The notes under the pieces: generated by a model
The model's input: the letters and a program-made list of their open reading frames with translations, nothing else
Database searches by the model: none
What the model was told of the DNA's origin: nothing
Made by a program: the position numbers and the translations under genes
From: Caproicibacter sp047777415
Lineage (GTDB): Bacteria; Bacillota; Clostridia; Oscillospirales; Acutalibacteraceae
Assembly (NCBI GenBank): GCA_047777415.1
Contig: JBKEEO010000001.1
Coordinates: 1,116,001-1,180,000, forward strand
Direction of reading: 5' to 3'
DNA length: 64,000 bases
Part shown: one piece after another, positions 51,326-60,880 of the stretch
How the letters are laid out: every line of letters starts with the position of its first letter
Numbering within the stretch: position 1 is the first letter of the stretch

Positions 51326-52360
51326 ATGGAAAACAAAGAAAGACAAAGCGCATGGAAACGGCTTATGTCCATTCGTGGAGTGGGGCAAGTCGTTACCGTA
51401 ACTGCCGGCTTAATTGTTCTGTGCATTGTATTTAGTATGCTGAGTTCTTCCTTTTATTCGGAGCGCAATATTGGTAATCTGCTGCGGCAGATTGCACCTA
51501 TCCTAATTATCGGAATTGGGCAAGCTTATGTGTTGATAACTGGAAATATTGATCTTTCTATCGGTTCTGTGGTAGGGATGAGCTGCATGATTTCCGCGAC
51601 ACTCATGACAAAGGGCGTGTTGCCTTCCGTTGCAGCAATCACCACCATACTGATTTGCTTAGGCGTTGGGGTTCTCAACGGTGCGCTGGTAGCGAAATGC
51701 AAAGTACCGCCTTTTATTGCAACTTTAGGCACCATGACCATAGCAAGAGGCGTTGCTCAGATTGTCAATAACAACTATAATACGGACGCTATCGGAGATG
51801 CGGCTCAAGGATTCAGAGATTTGTTTTACTATGGGAAAACATTAGGGCTGTACAACACCATTTGGATCGCTGTCATTTTGTTTCTTGCCTTTAACTTTCT
51901 TCTTGGTAAAACGCGAACAGGTAGGCATATTTATGCAATTGGCAGCAATATAGAAGCGGCAAAACTTTCCGGTGTCAATTCAGTCAATACGACTATTATC
52001 GTTTATGTAGTCAGCGCATTTTGCGCGTGTATCGTTGGACTCATTACATGCGCTATTGCAGGCATGGGTACTATGGATGCCGGAAATATGTATGAAATGT
52101 ATGCTGTGGCAGCCGCGGCAATTGGTGGAATTTCAACTTTCGGAGGTGAGGGATTACTGGTTGGAACAGTGGTTGGAGCGTCCATTTGGGGAGTGCTTCA
52201 GAATGGACTCCAATTCGTCGGTGCACCCGTTGCAATTCGCAATATTGTCATTGGCACCATTGTTGTAATTTCAGTTCTTCTTGACGTTGTAATCCGAAAG
52301 AACAAACCACTGAAAAAATCAAAAAAAGTGCAACCTTTACAAGTCAGTTCCACAAAATAA
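51326..52360 (+). CDS. Sugar ABC transporter permease (RbsC-like)
   Basis: The 344-residue permease has eight to ten hydrophobic segments and motifs typical of the RbsC/BPD_transp_2 family: LLRQIAPILIIGIGQAYVLITG, DLSIGSVVGMSC, CKVPPFIATLGTMTIARGV and TGRHIYAIGSNIEAAKLSG. ATG at 51326 follows GGGGG. It forms the membrane channel for the importer and lies 33 bases after the ATPase gene. Confidence 0.92.
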   Translation: MENKERQSAWKRLMSIRGVGQVVTVTAGLIVLCIVFSMLSSSFYSERNIGNLLRQIAPILIIGIGQAYVLITGNIDLSIGSVVGMSCMISATLMTKGVLPSVAAITTILICLGVGVLNGALVAKCKVPPFIATLGTMTIARGVAQIVNNNYNTDAIGDAAQGFRDLFYYGKTLGLYNTIWIAVILFLAFNFLLGKTRTGRHIYAIGSNIEAAKLSGVNSVNTTIIVYVVSAFCACIVGLITCAIAGMGTMDAGNMYEMYAVAAAAIGGISTFGGEGLLVGTVVGASIWGVLQNGLQFVGAPVAIRNIVIGTIVVISVLLDVVIRKNKPLKKSKKVQPLQVSSTK

Positions 52361-52410
52361 AATAATTTAAAGCATTAGCTTTAAATGATAAAACAGGGAG
52401 GTTTTATTGT

Positions 52411-53397
52411 ATGAAGAAGAAACTGTTAGCAGCTTTTTTATCAACAGTGATGATTTTAGGTGTGGCAGCAGGCTGCAGTCAAGAATCCCAAACTGCTTCA
52501 ACCGCGAATAGTGAATCCGGTTCTGCAGCAGCTGAATCTGCCGAAACGTCCAGCGGCAAGACCTATAAAGTGGTGCTGATTACCATGGACAGTATTGATC
52601 AGCACTGGGTTTCTGTTGACAAAGGATGCAAACAAGCAGTAGAAGAACTTCAAAATGTTGAGTACAAATGGCTGGCACCGGACAAAAAGGACGATGCGCA
52701 GCAGATTGAACGCGTCAACACTGCAATTGCAGACAATGCCGATGCAATTCTAATCGCTGCCAACGGACCGGATGCCATTACTTCCGCACTGGAAGATGCA
52801 AAATCCAAAGGTATTAAAATAATTTATGTGGATTCTGCAGCAAAGACAGAAGCTGAAGCAACCTTTGCAACAGATAATGAGGCGGCTGGAAAACTGGCCG
52901 GAGAACAAATGTTAGAGGCACTAAAGAAAGCTGGAAAAACAAGCGGAAAAATCGGTATTGTAAACGTCAATTCAGCAACTGCATCCGTGGTAGCGCGTGA
53001 AAATGGTTTCCGCTCTGCTTTTGAGGGTACAGATTTTGAAATACTCGCCACACAGTACAGCGAGGGTGATGCGGCAAAATCGCAGGATATTGCGGACAAT
53101 TACATCACGCAGGGTGCAGTCGGTCTGTTCGGAACAAATGAAGGATGCACCGTTGGCATTGGAAATGCAATTAAAGGTTCCGGCAAAACCGATCTGATCG
53201 GCATAGGGTTTGATAAATCGGATTCCATATATTCGCTGATTAAAGATGGCTATTTGCTTTGCACGATGGCACAAAATCCGGAAGTCATGGGCTATGAAGG
53301 TATGAAAGCGGCGGTCGCTATACTCTCCGGTGAAACAATTGAAAATAAAAATGTGGATACAGGCGTTTCTGTTTTGACAAAGGATAAAATCAGCTAA
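52411..53397 (+). CDS. Sugar-binding lipoprotein of the ABC importer (RbsB-like)
   Basis: The 328-residue lipoprotein has a signal peptide with lipobox V-A-A-G-C (cysteine about 22), a short serine-rich tether, and a periplasmic-binding type 1 domain: YKVVLITMDSIDQHWVSVDKGC, ADAILIAANGPDAITSALED, GIKIIYVDS and a C-terminal LCTMAQNPEVMGYEG. The ligand is unknown, because ribose-type proteins bind many sugars. GGGAGG precedes the ATG, and a terminator follows. Confidence 0.92.
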   Translation: MKKKLLAAFLSTVMILGVAAGCSQESQTASTANSESGSAAAESAETSSGKTYKVVLITMDSIDQHWVSVDKGCKQAVEELQNVEYKWLAPDKKDDAQQIERVNTAIADNADAILIAANGPDAITSALEDAKSKGIKIIYVDSAAKTEAEATFATDNEAAGKLAGEQMLEALKKAGKTSGKIGIVNVNSATASVVARENGFRSAFEGTDFEILATQYSEGDAAKSQDIADNYITQGAVGLFGTNEGCTVGIGNAIKGSGKTDLIGIGFDKSDSIYSLIKDGYLLCTMAQNPEVMGYEGMKAAVAILSGETIENKNVDTGVSVLTKDKIS

Positions 53398-53480
53398 ATT
53401 TTCTTGTTCCTTATACATGCTCTTAACGGTACATAGCTTTGTAAAAAACAGTTTAATTTTTGTATCCTATCGGAGTCTGC

Positions 53481-53519
53481 CACGAGCCAGCATCTTCAGA
53501 TGATGGCTCGTGTTTTTTA
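53481..53519 (+). terminator. Terminator of the sugar ABC operon
   Basis: CACGAGCCA (53481-53489) pairs with TGGCTCGTG (53504-53512), followed by six T. Confidence 0.9.
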
Positions 53520-53659
53520 AGCCAAAGTACGGCAAAGTATTGTTTTAGTCTTTCTATCATTGACAGTGCTACAACAAGAACCTAGAAGACAGGTGGAGTA
53601 CAATAAAGTTCGCAATTTTATAAAGGCATAGAAAAGTCACTGGGACTCCGATAAAATGA

Positions 53660-55041
53660 GGCTCTATAATAAATGTTGGGGTGTAACGAATAGAGCCTGA
53701 GAAAAAGAGTAAAAAAAAGTAGAGCATATTCGATGAAAAACCTTTAAAATGGAGATTACCACACCACCATTTGGGAGGTCATCGATATGCTCTGTACTCA
53801 TTCTATCGAAAAATTGCTTGGATTAAAAGGGGTAATCGTAAAAAATGTGAGGCAATTGCCTGATAAAACGGAAATTTTTATTGAGTTACCGAGAAAACCG
53901 CATGTTTGCCCCTGTTGTGGCCATCAAACCAGCTACGTTCATGATTACCGTTGTCAAACAGTAAAAGACATTCCCGCTTTTGGCAAACATACCTCCCTGA
54001 TTCTACGAAAGCGCCGATATCGCTGCCATTCTTGTGGAAAGCGTTTCTTTGAAGATAACTCGTTTTTGCCTAGATATCATCGCATGACAAACCGTTTAGC
54101 CTCATATATCATTTCAAAGCTTTCCGACGTGCGTTCTTTTACCAGTGTAGCACGTGAAGTAAATCTTTCGGTTGCAACTATTATCCGGATTTTTGATTGT
54201 ATCAACTATGGTAAACCGCAGAAATTACCCGAAGTTGTATCGATTGATGAGTTTAAAGGCAATACAAGCGGCGAGAAATATCAGTGCATTCTGACCGATC
54301 CGGTCCGTCACCGAATCCTTGATATTCTTCCTGCTCGTTACAACCACAAACTGACAGAATATTTCGGCTAGCTTGACCGTTCTCAAACCAAACATTTTGT
54401 CAGCGATATGTGGAGTACATACGCCGGTATTGCTCAAACATATTTTAAAGATTCCAATTATGTCATTGACAAATATCATTACATTCGCCAAGTATTTTGG
54501 GCCTTTGAAGCCGTTCGCAAGGAAGAACAGAAAAAATTCAGTAAAACCCGAAGAATTTATTTTAAACGCTCCCGAATCTTACTGAACAAGCGATATCAAT
54601 TTCTCACTCCGGAGCAAAAGCAACAGGTCGATCTTATGCTCTATGCCAGTAACCGTCTGCTGACAGCCTACTCTCTGAAAGAACAGTTTTTCAAAGTCCT
54701 TGAATCTTCTGACAGCGTGTCCGCACGGACAGCGCTATCCCATTGGATTATGGCCGCACAAAACAGTGGTCTTTCAAGATTTGTTGCTTGTGGAAATACC
54801 ATGGTCCGCTGGTCAAAAGGTATTCTAAATTCGTTTGATTGTCCTTACACCAATGGTTTTACCGAAGGGGTTAACAACAAGATTAAGGTACTCAAACGCA
54901 ATGCCTACGGTTATCGTAATTTTCGTCGCTTCCGCAATCGTATTCTTCACATGTTCCATCATTCAACGGAAAATGGAGCAGCTTAACGCCGCTCCATCCG
55001 GTGTTTCCATTTTGGGTTACCCCAACTATTGACATAGAGCC
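53660..55041 (+). mobile_element. ISL3-family insertion sequence, copy 2
   Basis: The 1,382-bp element is flanked by the perfect 8-bp repeat TAAAATGA (53652-53659 and 55042-55049). Ends are GGCTCTATAATAAATGTTGG and, inverted, GGCTCTATGTCAATAGTTGG. The uninterrupted target is visible on the minus strand near 61-72. Its transposase has one internal stop. Confidence 0.95.
53787..54986 (+). pseudogene. ISL3-family transposase with an internal stop
   Basis: The frame is nearly identical to the 399-residue protein of the copy at 14608-15807, but codon 195 is TAG (54369-54371): the product reads YFG-stop where the intact copy has YFSRIDHSQTKHF. The frame then continues unchanged to the normal end. 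The protein would lack its C-terminal half, so movement would need transposase from the other copy. Confidence 0.92.
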
Positions 55042-55085
55042 TAAAATGAATGGTGAGAAGACATTCAAAGAAGGAGAGATACCCA

Positions 55086-55376
55086 ATGACTTAAAAAAAG
55101 AATACCACAAATTTGACAGAATTGCTACTAAAATGTATGGCGCAGCCGGATCCAATGCTGTCGATGCTGGAATGGCTGTGTACCCGTCTAATGGAAGCAG
55201 AGGTCTCCGGTATTATTGGTGCGGAAAAGCATGCACACAATCCGTCCCGCCGTGATTACCGCTGCGGCTATCGGCCACGTCGATTGGATACTCGTATGGG
55301 GACGAGATGTATCGAATGGTACCGAAACACCGAAATCAGGGCTATATCCCGTTTTTCGTAACAGAACGACAAAAAA
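55086..55376 (+). pseudogene. IS256-family transposase N-terminal fragment
   Basis: The ATG at 55086 is followed two codons later by a TAA. The frame then reads LTELLLKCMAQPDPMLSML, LMEAEVSGIIGAEKH, DYRCGYRPRRLDTRMG, all typical of IS256 transposase N termini. An extra AG near 55300 shifts the frame into MYRMVPKHRNQGYIPFFVTERQ. Nothing of the catalytic core remains. Reading frames in this stretch should not be annotated as genes. Confidence 0.85.
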
Positions 55377-55406
55377 ACAACCCAGAAGCCGCATAGCTAC
55401 TGGGTT
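55371..55406 (-). terminator. Terminator of tRNA-fMet
   Basis: AACCCAG (55379-55385) pairs with CTGGGTT (55400-55406), and on the minus strand GTTTTTTTG follows. It ends the tRNA transcript. Confidence 0.75.
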
Positions 55407-55411
55407 TTGTT

Positions 55412-55488
<77 letters not shown>

Positions 55489-55750
55489 ATATTTATTCGT
55501 CTTTAGCTCCTAATGATTAAGCACCGGTTGTTGGAGCTTTATTATAATAACATTACGCACAGGAAATGTCAAGGCTTTTTCTTGAAATATTATATCGTCC
55601 GAGATTGTGTTTCCAACTGTGCTAAAACTTTACACGAAAAAGTCATTTGCAAAACGCAGGTTGTTCATACGCATCAAGCAAAATACGGCGCAGACAAGAA
55701 AAAACTGTTTTGGGAATCGTTCCTTGTCTGCACCGGTCATTTATTGGGCT
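55489..55750. other. Intergenic stretch between tRNA-fMet and the pyrophosphatase
   Basis: No gene is seen. GCAGACAAG and CTTGTCTGC (about 55692-55732) form a dyad with a long loop that may end the minus-strand pyrophosphatase transcript. Confidence 0.4.
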
Positions 55751-57397
55751 TTATCCCGGAATATTATGAATTGCGTTTGTTAAGAGCGGCAACACCTGCT
55801 TTTTTCGTGACACCATTCCTTCCAAATAGACTTCATGGTCTTGTGGTTCCACATTGAAAGCATTTCGTATTAAATCCTCCATATGACCGGAGAACAATAA
55901 ATACGATCCTTCCTTCACAATGTCCGTCATCATCAAAAGCAAAAGGTTGTATCCGCTTTGTTTCTGCACTATTTTCATATGCGCAAGGAGACTGCTTTTT
56001 AACTTTTTTACAGTTTCTTTATCTCCGGCGTTAATTTGACCAATGCCGATTTTATATTTACCTAAATTATAATCCTTAAAGTCATTATACAGAATCTGTT
56101 CCGGACTCATATCCTCCAGTGAGGACCCGGCCTGAAACATACGCGCTGCAAATGAATTTACATCAAGACCTGCGATTTCCGATAGCTGAGCAACCATTTC
56201 CCGATCTTGATATGTGGTAGTGGGCGATTTTAAATTCAGCGTATCCGAAAGAATTGCAGCGCAAAGGATACCGGCAATTTCTTTCATCGGACGGATTCCG
56301 TTTTCCGTATACATCTTTGCAATCAATGTTGCTGTGCTGCCAACCGTATCGTTACGAAAATAAACGGGCGACCCGGTCTGAATGTCACCAATGCGGTGGT
56401 GGTCAATTATTTCCAAAATATCCGCTTGACCAATTCCGTCCACTGTTTGAGACATCTCGTTGTGGTCTAAAAGAATGACTTTCTTTTTGCGCGGAGAAAT
56501 CAGATGATAACGGTATACAAATCCTTTTACGGCTCCATCATCGTCTACAATAGGATAGCTGCGAAAACGGGTTTGCAGCATTTTGTCGCGGATATAGTCA
56601 ATAAAGTCGTGAATATTAAAACAGATCAAATTATTTTTTGTCATCACGTAGCCAACGGGGATGCTCTGGTTAATCAGACGGGCAGCTGTGAATGTGTCAA
56701 AATTGGTTTCCAACACGAAGCACCCGCTCTGCTTGGCAACTTCCAACACGTCTTTATCAACTTGTCCCCCGCAGGTAGCAATAAGGCAGCTGGCCCCGGC
56801 TTTTAGGACTTTCATCTGGCTGTCTTTGCGGTTGCCCATTAACACAATGTCGTTTTTTTCCACAAATGGTTCCAAATTGTCCGGTGCCATGGTTGCAATA
56901 ACTACTTTACCGGCGGATTGGAATATATCATCCGAATTTCCGCAGACAAGGCGCGCATTTAGGGTTTCTGCCACATTGCGAAGCGGCGTATGGCTTTTCG
57001 AGAGCACATTATTTTCCTGAGAGGCCATATAGCTGTTGGTGATATCGGAAAGGGAGATGATTCCAAGCAATTTCCCGGTATCATCGGTTACAGGCAGTAC
57101 CTGTCGGTTATATTTCCGCATGATATTCCATGCTGTTTTAATAGAGATGTCCGCTGACACAGGCGGTATCACATCGAGGTCTAGGTCCGACACTTGTGTC
57201 TTGACCGTTTTCAAATATTCCGGTTCCTTCACTCCAAAATGTTTCAGAACAAATTCCGTTTCTTTATTAATTTTGCCAATACGAACCGGAACTGCCTGTA
57301 TTCCGAGCCTTTTCTTTAATTCGGCATACGCAATGGCGGAGCAGATGGAGTCTGTGTCCGGATTTTTATGTCCTGTGATATAGACGGTTTCGTTCAT
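55751..57397 (-). CDS. ppaC: Manganese-dependent inorganic pyrophosphatase with CBS and DRTGG domains
   Basis: The 548-residue family II pyrophosphatase hydrolyses PPi to phosphate. The DHH catalytic part is split by regulatory domains: VYITGHKNPDTDSICSAIAY at the N terminus and VILLDHNEMSQ, LEIIDHHRIGD and STATLIAKMY after residue 300. Two CBS motifs and a DRTGG domain between them (VLPVTDDTGKLLGIISLSDI; SYPIVDDDGAVKGFVYRYHL) bind adenine nucleotides and adjust activity, as in clostridial CBS-PPases. ATG at 57397 behind GAGG; longer frames lack a ribosome site. Confidence 0.92.
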   Translation of the reverse strand: MNETVYITGHKNPDTDSICSAIAYAELKKRLGIQAVPVRIGKINKETEFVLKHFGVKEPEYLKTVKTQVSDLDLDVIPPVSADISIKTAWNIMRKYNRQVLPVTDDTGKLLGIISLSDITNSYMASQENNVLSKSHTPLRNVAETLNARLVCGNSDDIFQSAGKVVIATMAPDNLEPFVEKNDIVLMGNRKDSQMKVLKAGASCLIATCGGQVDKDVLEVAKQSGCFVLETNFDTFTAARLINQSIPVGYVMTKNNLICFNIHDFIDYIRDKMLQTRFRSYPIVDDDGAVKGFVYRYHLISPRKKKVILLDHNEMSQTVDGIGQADILEIIDHHRIGDIQTGSPVYFRNDTVGSTATLIAKMYTENGIRPMKEIAGILCAAILSDTLNLKSPTTTYQDREMVAQLSEIAGLDVNSFAARMFQAGSSLEDMSPEQILYNDFKDYNLGKYKIGIGQINAGDKETVKKLKSSLLAHMKIVQKQSGYNLLLLMMTDIVKEGSYLLFSGHMEDLIRNAFNVEPQDHEVYLEGMVSRKKQVLPLLTNAIHNIPG

Positions 57398-57575
57398 ATG
57401 ACAAACCTCATTTAAAAATTCAAATTCACCGGTAAAAATAAAATCTCGGTGGCTGAAAATCATGGTTATACAACAGATATCATACAGAATAAATCTTTTT
57501 CACACTTCGGTCAAGAGTCCAAAGGCAAAATGATGCATTTTTTGCAATTTGCAGGTTGTGATTATGCAATATAAA

Positions 57576-58028
57576 TTATTGCTTTTCGGCAACATACAGC
57601 ATCTCCACATGCTCAATACCGTCTTCCAAATATACGGACGAACACGGGACAAATCCGGCATGACAATAAAAATCCCGCAGATAAGCCTGCGCTTCAATTC
57701 TAATGTTCTCACGTGCAGAACTTTGAATAAATTGAATCGATCGGTTTAACATTTCGCGCGCTAGGCCCCGTCCACGGCAGTCTCTGCGCACTAAAAGCCG
57801 CCCGATTGACCGTTCTTTAAACGTCTGTCCGCGGTCTAAAATACGCAGGCAAGCGCAAATTTTACCTGCTGAGTCCCTTGCAAATAAATGAAAGGCAAAC
57901 GCATCTTTTCCGTCTACATCCGGGTACGGACATTTTTGTTCCACCACGAACACTTCACAGCGCAGGCGAAGTATTTCATAGAGTTCGTCCGTTGTCAATT
58001 CATAAAAGCGCTTAATAATCCAGTCCAT
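57576..58028 (-). CDS. ElaA-like GNAT acetyltransferase
   Basis: The 150-residue acetyl-CoA-dependent N-acetyltransferase has ElaA motifs: LYEILRLRCEVFVVEQKCPYPDVDGKD, RSIGRLLVRRDCRGRGLAREML with the CoA-binding R/Q-x-x-G-x-G/A loop, and IEAQAYLRDFYCHAGF near the end. The substrate is unknown. AAAGGAT precedes the ATG. It is 180 bases upstream of, and in the same direction as, the pyrophosphatase gene. Confidence 0.85.
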   Translation of the reverse strand: MDWIIKRFYELTTDELYEILRLRCEVFVVEQKCPYPDVDGKDAFAFHLFARDSAGKICACLRILDRGQTFKERSIGRLLVRRDCRGRGLAREMLNRSIQFIQSSARENIRIEAQAYLRDFYCHAGFVPCSSVYLEDGIEHVEMLYVAEKQ

Positions 58029-58366
58029 TTTCCATATCCTTTCCTACCTGATTTGACACAGTCCCAAAGATATATTTTACTCTTCGCAGTCACCAATGTA
58101 AGTTATAATATAATAATATCGGATTCTAAGCTGAAAGTCATTCTTTTTTCTGTTAAATTAAGTCTTGTAACCCCAGAGGCAAAAAAAGTAATTGCAGCTC
58201 TCTGCATATCATGCGTTTCTTGCATCGGCTTCATTGTTTAACCCGCTGATTTTAGGCTTAATGAACTTTTTCTGCACGGTAAAGTGCCAATAACAGTGGG
58301 TAATTCTGTGATGGAAGTAATTTTGAGTCATACTTCAGTTATACTAATATCTGAATTATATAGGTA
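58029..58366. other. Intergenic region between elaA and feoA
   Basis: About 340 bases with no gene recognised; divergent promoters are expected here. Confidence 0.4.
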
Positions 58367-58414
58367 TTGACAAAAGACACCCGCAGGCATAAACTATTGT
58401 TAGCATAGACTAAC
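58367..58414 (+). promoter_or_regulatory. feoAB promoter with a DtxR/IdeR-like operator
   Basis: TTGACA (58367-58372) and TAAACT (58390-58395) are 17 bases apart. Immediately after the -10 lies the dyad GTTAG-N6-CTAAC (58399-58414), close to the iron-repressor box TTAGG-N6-CCTAA. Iron-loaded repressor bound here would block initiation. Confidence 0.75.
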
Positions 58415-58469
58415 TTATAAAATCATGCACGCAGATTGCGGTATGATTTACCTGCAAAGGAGACAATAT

Positions 58470-58694
58470 ATGACACTTGATCAGTTGAAAGTCGGGGAAA
58501 AGTGCAAAATACTGCAAGTCAAAGGAGAGGGTGCGCTGCGCCGCCGGTTGCTTGATATGGGGCTGACTCCGCATACGGAGGTGATGGTGCGGAAAATGGC
58601 GCCTATGGGCGATCCAATTGAGATTCATCTGCGCGGTTATGAACTGACCCTGCGGCTGGACGACGCAAAAAATATTGTAATCGAGGAGGCGTGA
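58470..58694 (+). CDS. feoA: Ferrous iron transport protein A
   Basis: The 74-residue SH3-like FeoA protein has VGEKCKILQVKGEG, LRRRLLDMGLTPHTEVMVRKMAPMGDPIEI and RGYELTLRLDDAKNI. FeoA supports the FeoB channel in Fe2+ uptake. AAAGGAGAC precedes the ATG at 58470; the frame that begins at 58425 lies over the operator. It is coupled to feoB, which starts four bases later. Confidence 0.94.
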   Translation: MTLDQLKVGEKCKILQVKGEGALRRRLLDMGLTPHTEVMVRKMAPMGDPIEIHLRGYELTLRLDDAKNIVIEEA

Positions 58695-58698
58695 CTGC

Positions 58699-60705
58699 AT
58701 GATCCTGGGACTTGCGGGAAATCAGAATTGCGGCAAAACCACACTTTTTAACCAACTGACCGGGTCCAACCAGCACGTGGGAAATTTTCCCGGAGTGACT
58801 GTGGCGAGAAAGGACGGGAAGATCCGCGGACACAAAGATGTTACAGTCGTTGATTTGCCGGGTATTTATTCTCTTTCTCCTTACTCCAATGAGGAGATTG
58901 TAACGCGTGATTTTTTACTCAACAGCCATCCCGACGCCATTATCAATATTGTGGACGCGACCAATATTGAGCGAAACCTCTATTTGAGTATGCAGCTGAT
59001 TGAGCTGGATATTCCAATGGTGATTGCACTGAATATGATGGACGAAGTTCGGGCCAACGGCGGAACTATCAAAATAAAGGAATTGCAGCAACAGATTGGT
59101 GTACCGGTGATACCGATTTCCGCCAGTAAAAATGAGGGAATCGATGAACTGATTGACACGGTGATTGAAACTGCCAAGGCCAAACGTCTGCCAAAGCGTC
59201 AGGATTTTTGCTCCGGTGCAGTGCATCGCACCATTCATTCGATTGCACATTTGGTGGAAGATCACGCCCAGCGCATCCATGTTCCGCCCCGGTTTGCCGC
59301 CACGAAGCTGGTGGAAGGGGACGAGCCGATGATGGAAGCACTTCAGCTGAGTGAAAATGAGAAAGATATGGTCATGCACGATGTAAAGGAGATGGAACGG
59401 GAACTGGGAACTGACCGCGAAGCGGCGCTTGCCGATATGCGCTATTCCTTTATTGAGGGTCTGTGTTCTTCCACTGTGATTAAGAAAGGACAGTCCAAGG
59501 CACACCTAAGGAGTATTGCTATCGATAATGTGTTAACCAGCAAGTATCTTGCCATTCCGATCTTCCTTATGATTATGATGCTGATTTTTTGGCTGACGTT
59601 CGGCCTGATTGGAAGTGCGTTAAGTGATTTGCTTTCCGAAGGAATCACGTTTACTGCAGATGCTATGGCAACGGGATTGACGGCCTATGGCATTAATCCA
59701 ATCGTCAAATCGCTGATAGTGGATGGCGTATTTGCCGGAGTGGGCAGCGTCCTGCAGTTCTTGCCGACTATTGTGGTGCTGTTTTTCTTCCTCTCTATTT
59801 TGGAAGACAGCGGATATATGGCCCGGGTTGCGTTTGTTATGGACAAACTTCTTCGCCGAATCGGTCTGTCTGGACGGAGTTTTGTTCCGATGCTGATTGG
59901 CTTTGGCTGTTCCGTGCCGGCAATTCTCGCAACGCGAACCCTTGCCAGCGAACGGGACCGAAAAATGACCATTCTTTTAACGCCGTTCATGAGCTGCAGC
60001 GCAAAGCTGCCGATTTATGCGGTCTTTACGGCCGCCTTTTTTCCGGAACATGCGGCACTTGTGATGATTCTGCTTTATGTGCTTGGCATGCTGATGGGAA
60101 TTGGCAGTGGCCTGTTAATGCGTGGAACGGTCTTTCATGGAAATCCGGTGCCCTTTGTTATGGAACTGCCGAATTACCGTATGCCCAGTCCCAAAAGCGT
60201 GCTGCTGCTTCTCTGGGATAAAGCACGTGATTTTCTGGTCCGCGCGTTCACCGTAATTTTTGTTGCAACCATAATTGTCTGGTTTTTGCAGACGTTTGAT
60301 TTGAAATTCAATCCGGTTTCCTCCAGCTCCGACAGTATGCTTGCTGTGATTGGCCGCTGGATAGCTCCGATATTCGCCCCGCTTGGCTTCGGGGATTGGA
60401 GAGCCTCCACCGCGCTGATTACCGGTTTTACAGCGAAAGAAGCAGTTGTCAGCACGCTGGCGGTTTTAACGGGAACGGATGTTTCCGGTCTGCCGCAGGC
60501 ATTGTCCGGATTGTTTACCCCACTGACGGCGTTTACTTTCCTGATGTTTACTCTGTTGTATACGCCATGTGTTGCCGCTATAAACGCCGTTCGGCATGAA
60601 ATGGGCAGCGTGAGGAGTGCGGTAGGGGTTGTTTTTTACCAGTGCGGCGTCGCGTGGGCTGTTGCTTTCCTCGTGTACCAGATCGGGAGGCTGTTTGTCG
60701 GATAA
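58699..60705 (+). CDS. feoB: Ferrous iron transporter B (GTP-gated permease)
   Basis: The 668-residue protein has an N-terminal G domain (G1 GNQNCGKTT at residues 7-15, G3 VVDLPG, G4 NMMD) and a C-terminal permease with two Gate motifs (LPTIVVLFFFLSILEDSGYMARVAF; VPMLIGFGCSVPAILATRT, with the conserved Cys). About ten transmembrane helices are visible, so it is close to full length. It takes up Fe2+ under anaerobic conditions. The start overlaps closely with feoA. Confidence 0.97.
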   Translation: MILGLAGNQNCGKTTLFNQLTGSNQHVGNFPGVTVARKDGKIRGHKDVTVVDLPGIYSLSPYSNEEIVTRDFLLNSHPDAIINIVDATNIERNLYLSMQLIELDIPMVIALNMMDEVRANGGTIKIKELQQQIGVPVIPISASKNEGIDELIDTVIETAKAKRLPKRQDFCSGAVHRTIHSIAHLVEDHAQRIHVPPRFAATKLVEGDEPMMEALQLSENEKDMVMHDVKEMERELGTDREAALADMRYSFIEGLCSSTVIKKGQSKAHLRSIAIDNVLTSKYLAIPIFLMIMMLIFWLTFGLIGSALSDLLSEGITFTADAMATGLTAYGINPIVKSLIVDGVFAGVGSVLQFLPTIVVLFFFLSILEDSGYMARVAFVMDKLLRRIGLSGRSFVPMLIGFGCSVPAILATRTLASERDRKMTILLTPFMSCSAKLPIYAVFTAAFFPEHAALVMILLYVLGMLMGIGSGLLMRGTVFHGNPVPFVMELPNYRMPSPKSVLLLLWDKARDFLVRAFTVIFVATIIVWFLQTFDLKFNPVSSSSDSMLAVIGRWIAPIFAPLGFGDWRASTALITGFTAKEAVVSTLAVLTGTDVSGLPQALSGLFTPLTAFTFLMFTLLYTPCVAAINAVRHEMGSVRSAVGVVFYQCGVAWAVAFLVYQIGRLFVG

Positions 60706-60725
60706 GCGAAAGGAGAAGTTCTTAA

Positions 60726-60878
60726 ATGGGCTTTGCAGATATTGTTATCCTGCTGGTTGTTGCGTTATTGTTTTTTGTGGCCGCGCGCTATGCCTGGCGG
60801 CATAAAGGAAGCTCCTGCGGCGGCGACTGTTCCTCCTGTCCCTATCATCAGCAATGCAGCAAAAAACAGAAGAAATAA
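60726..60878 (+). CDS. FeoB-associated Cys-rich membrane protein
   Basis: The 50-residue protein has one membrane helix (DIVILLVVALLFFVAARYAW, residues 5-24) and a short cytoplasmic-type tail, CGGDCSSCPYHQQC, rich in cysteine. This is the FeoB-associated Cys-rich family that follows feoB in many anaerobes and may handle Fe2+ or redox state. It starts 20 bases after feoB behind AAAGGAG. A terminator follows at 60881. Confidence 0.85.
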   Translation: MGFADIVILLVVALLFFVAARYAWRHKGSSCGGDCSSCPYHQQCSKKQKK

Positions 60879-60880
60879 AC

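Larger units (their letters stand above)
53596..55376 (+). mobile_element. IS256-family element remnant, interrupted by an ISL3 insertion
   Basis: The 53596-53659 block and, after the ISL3 element, 55042-55376 together form the 5' end of an IS256-type element, matching the window-edge copy at 1-123. The remaining transposase gene breaks off at about 55376, near tRNA-fMet. The end motif ATAAAGTTCGCAATTT at 53602 resembles the IS256 terminal repeat. Confidence 0.85.
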
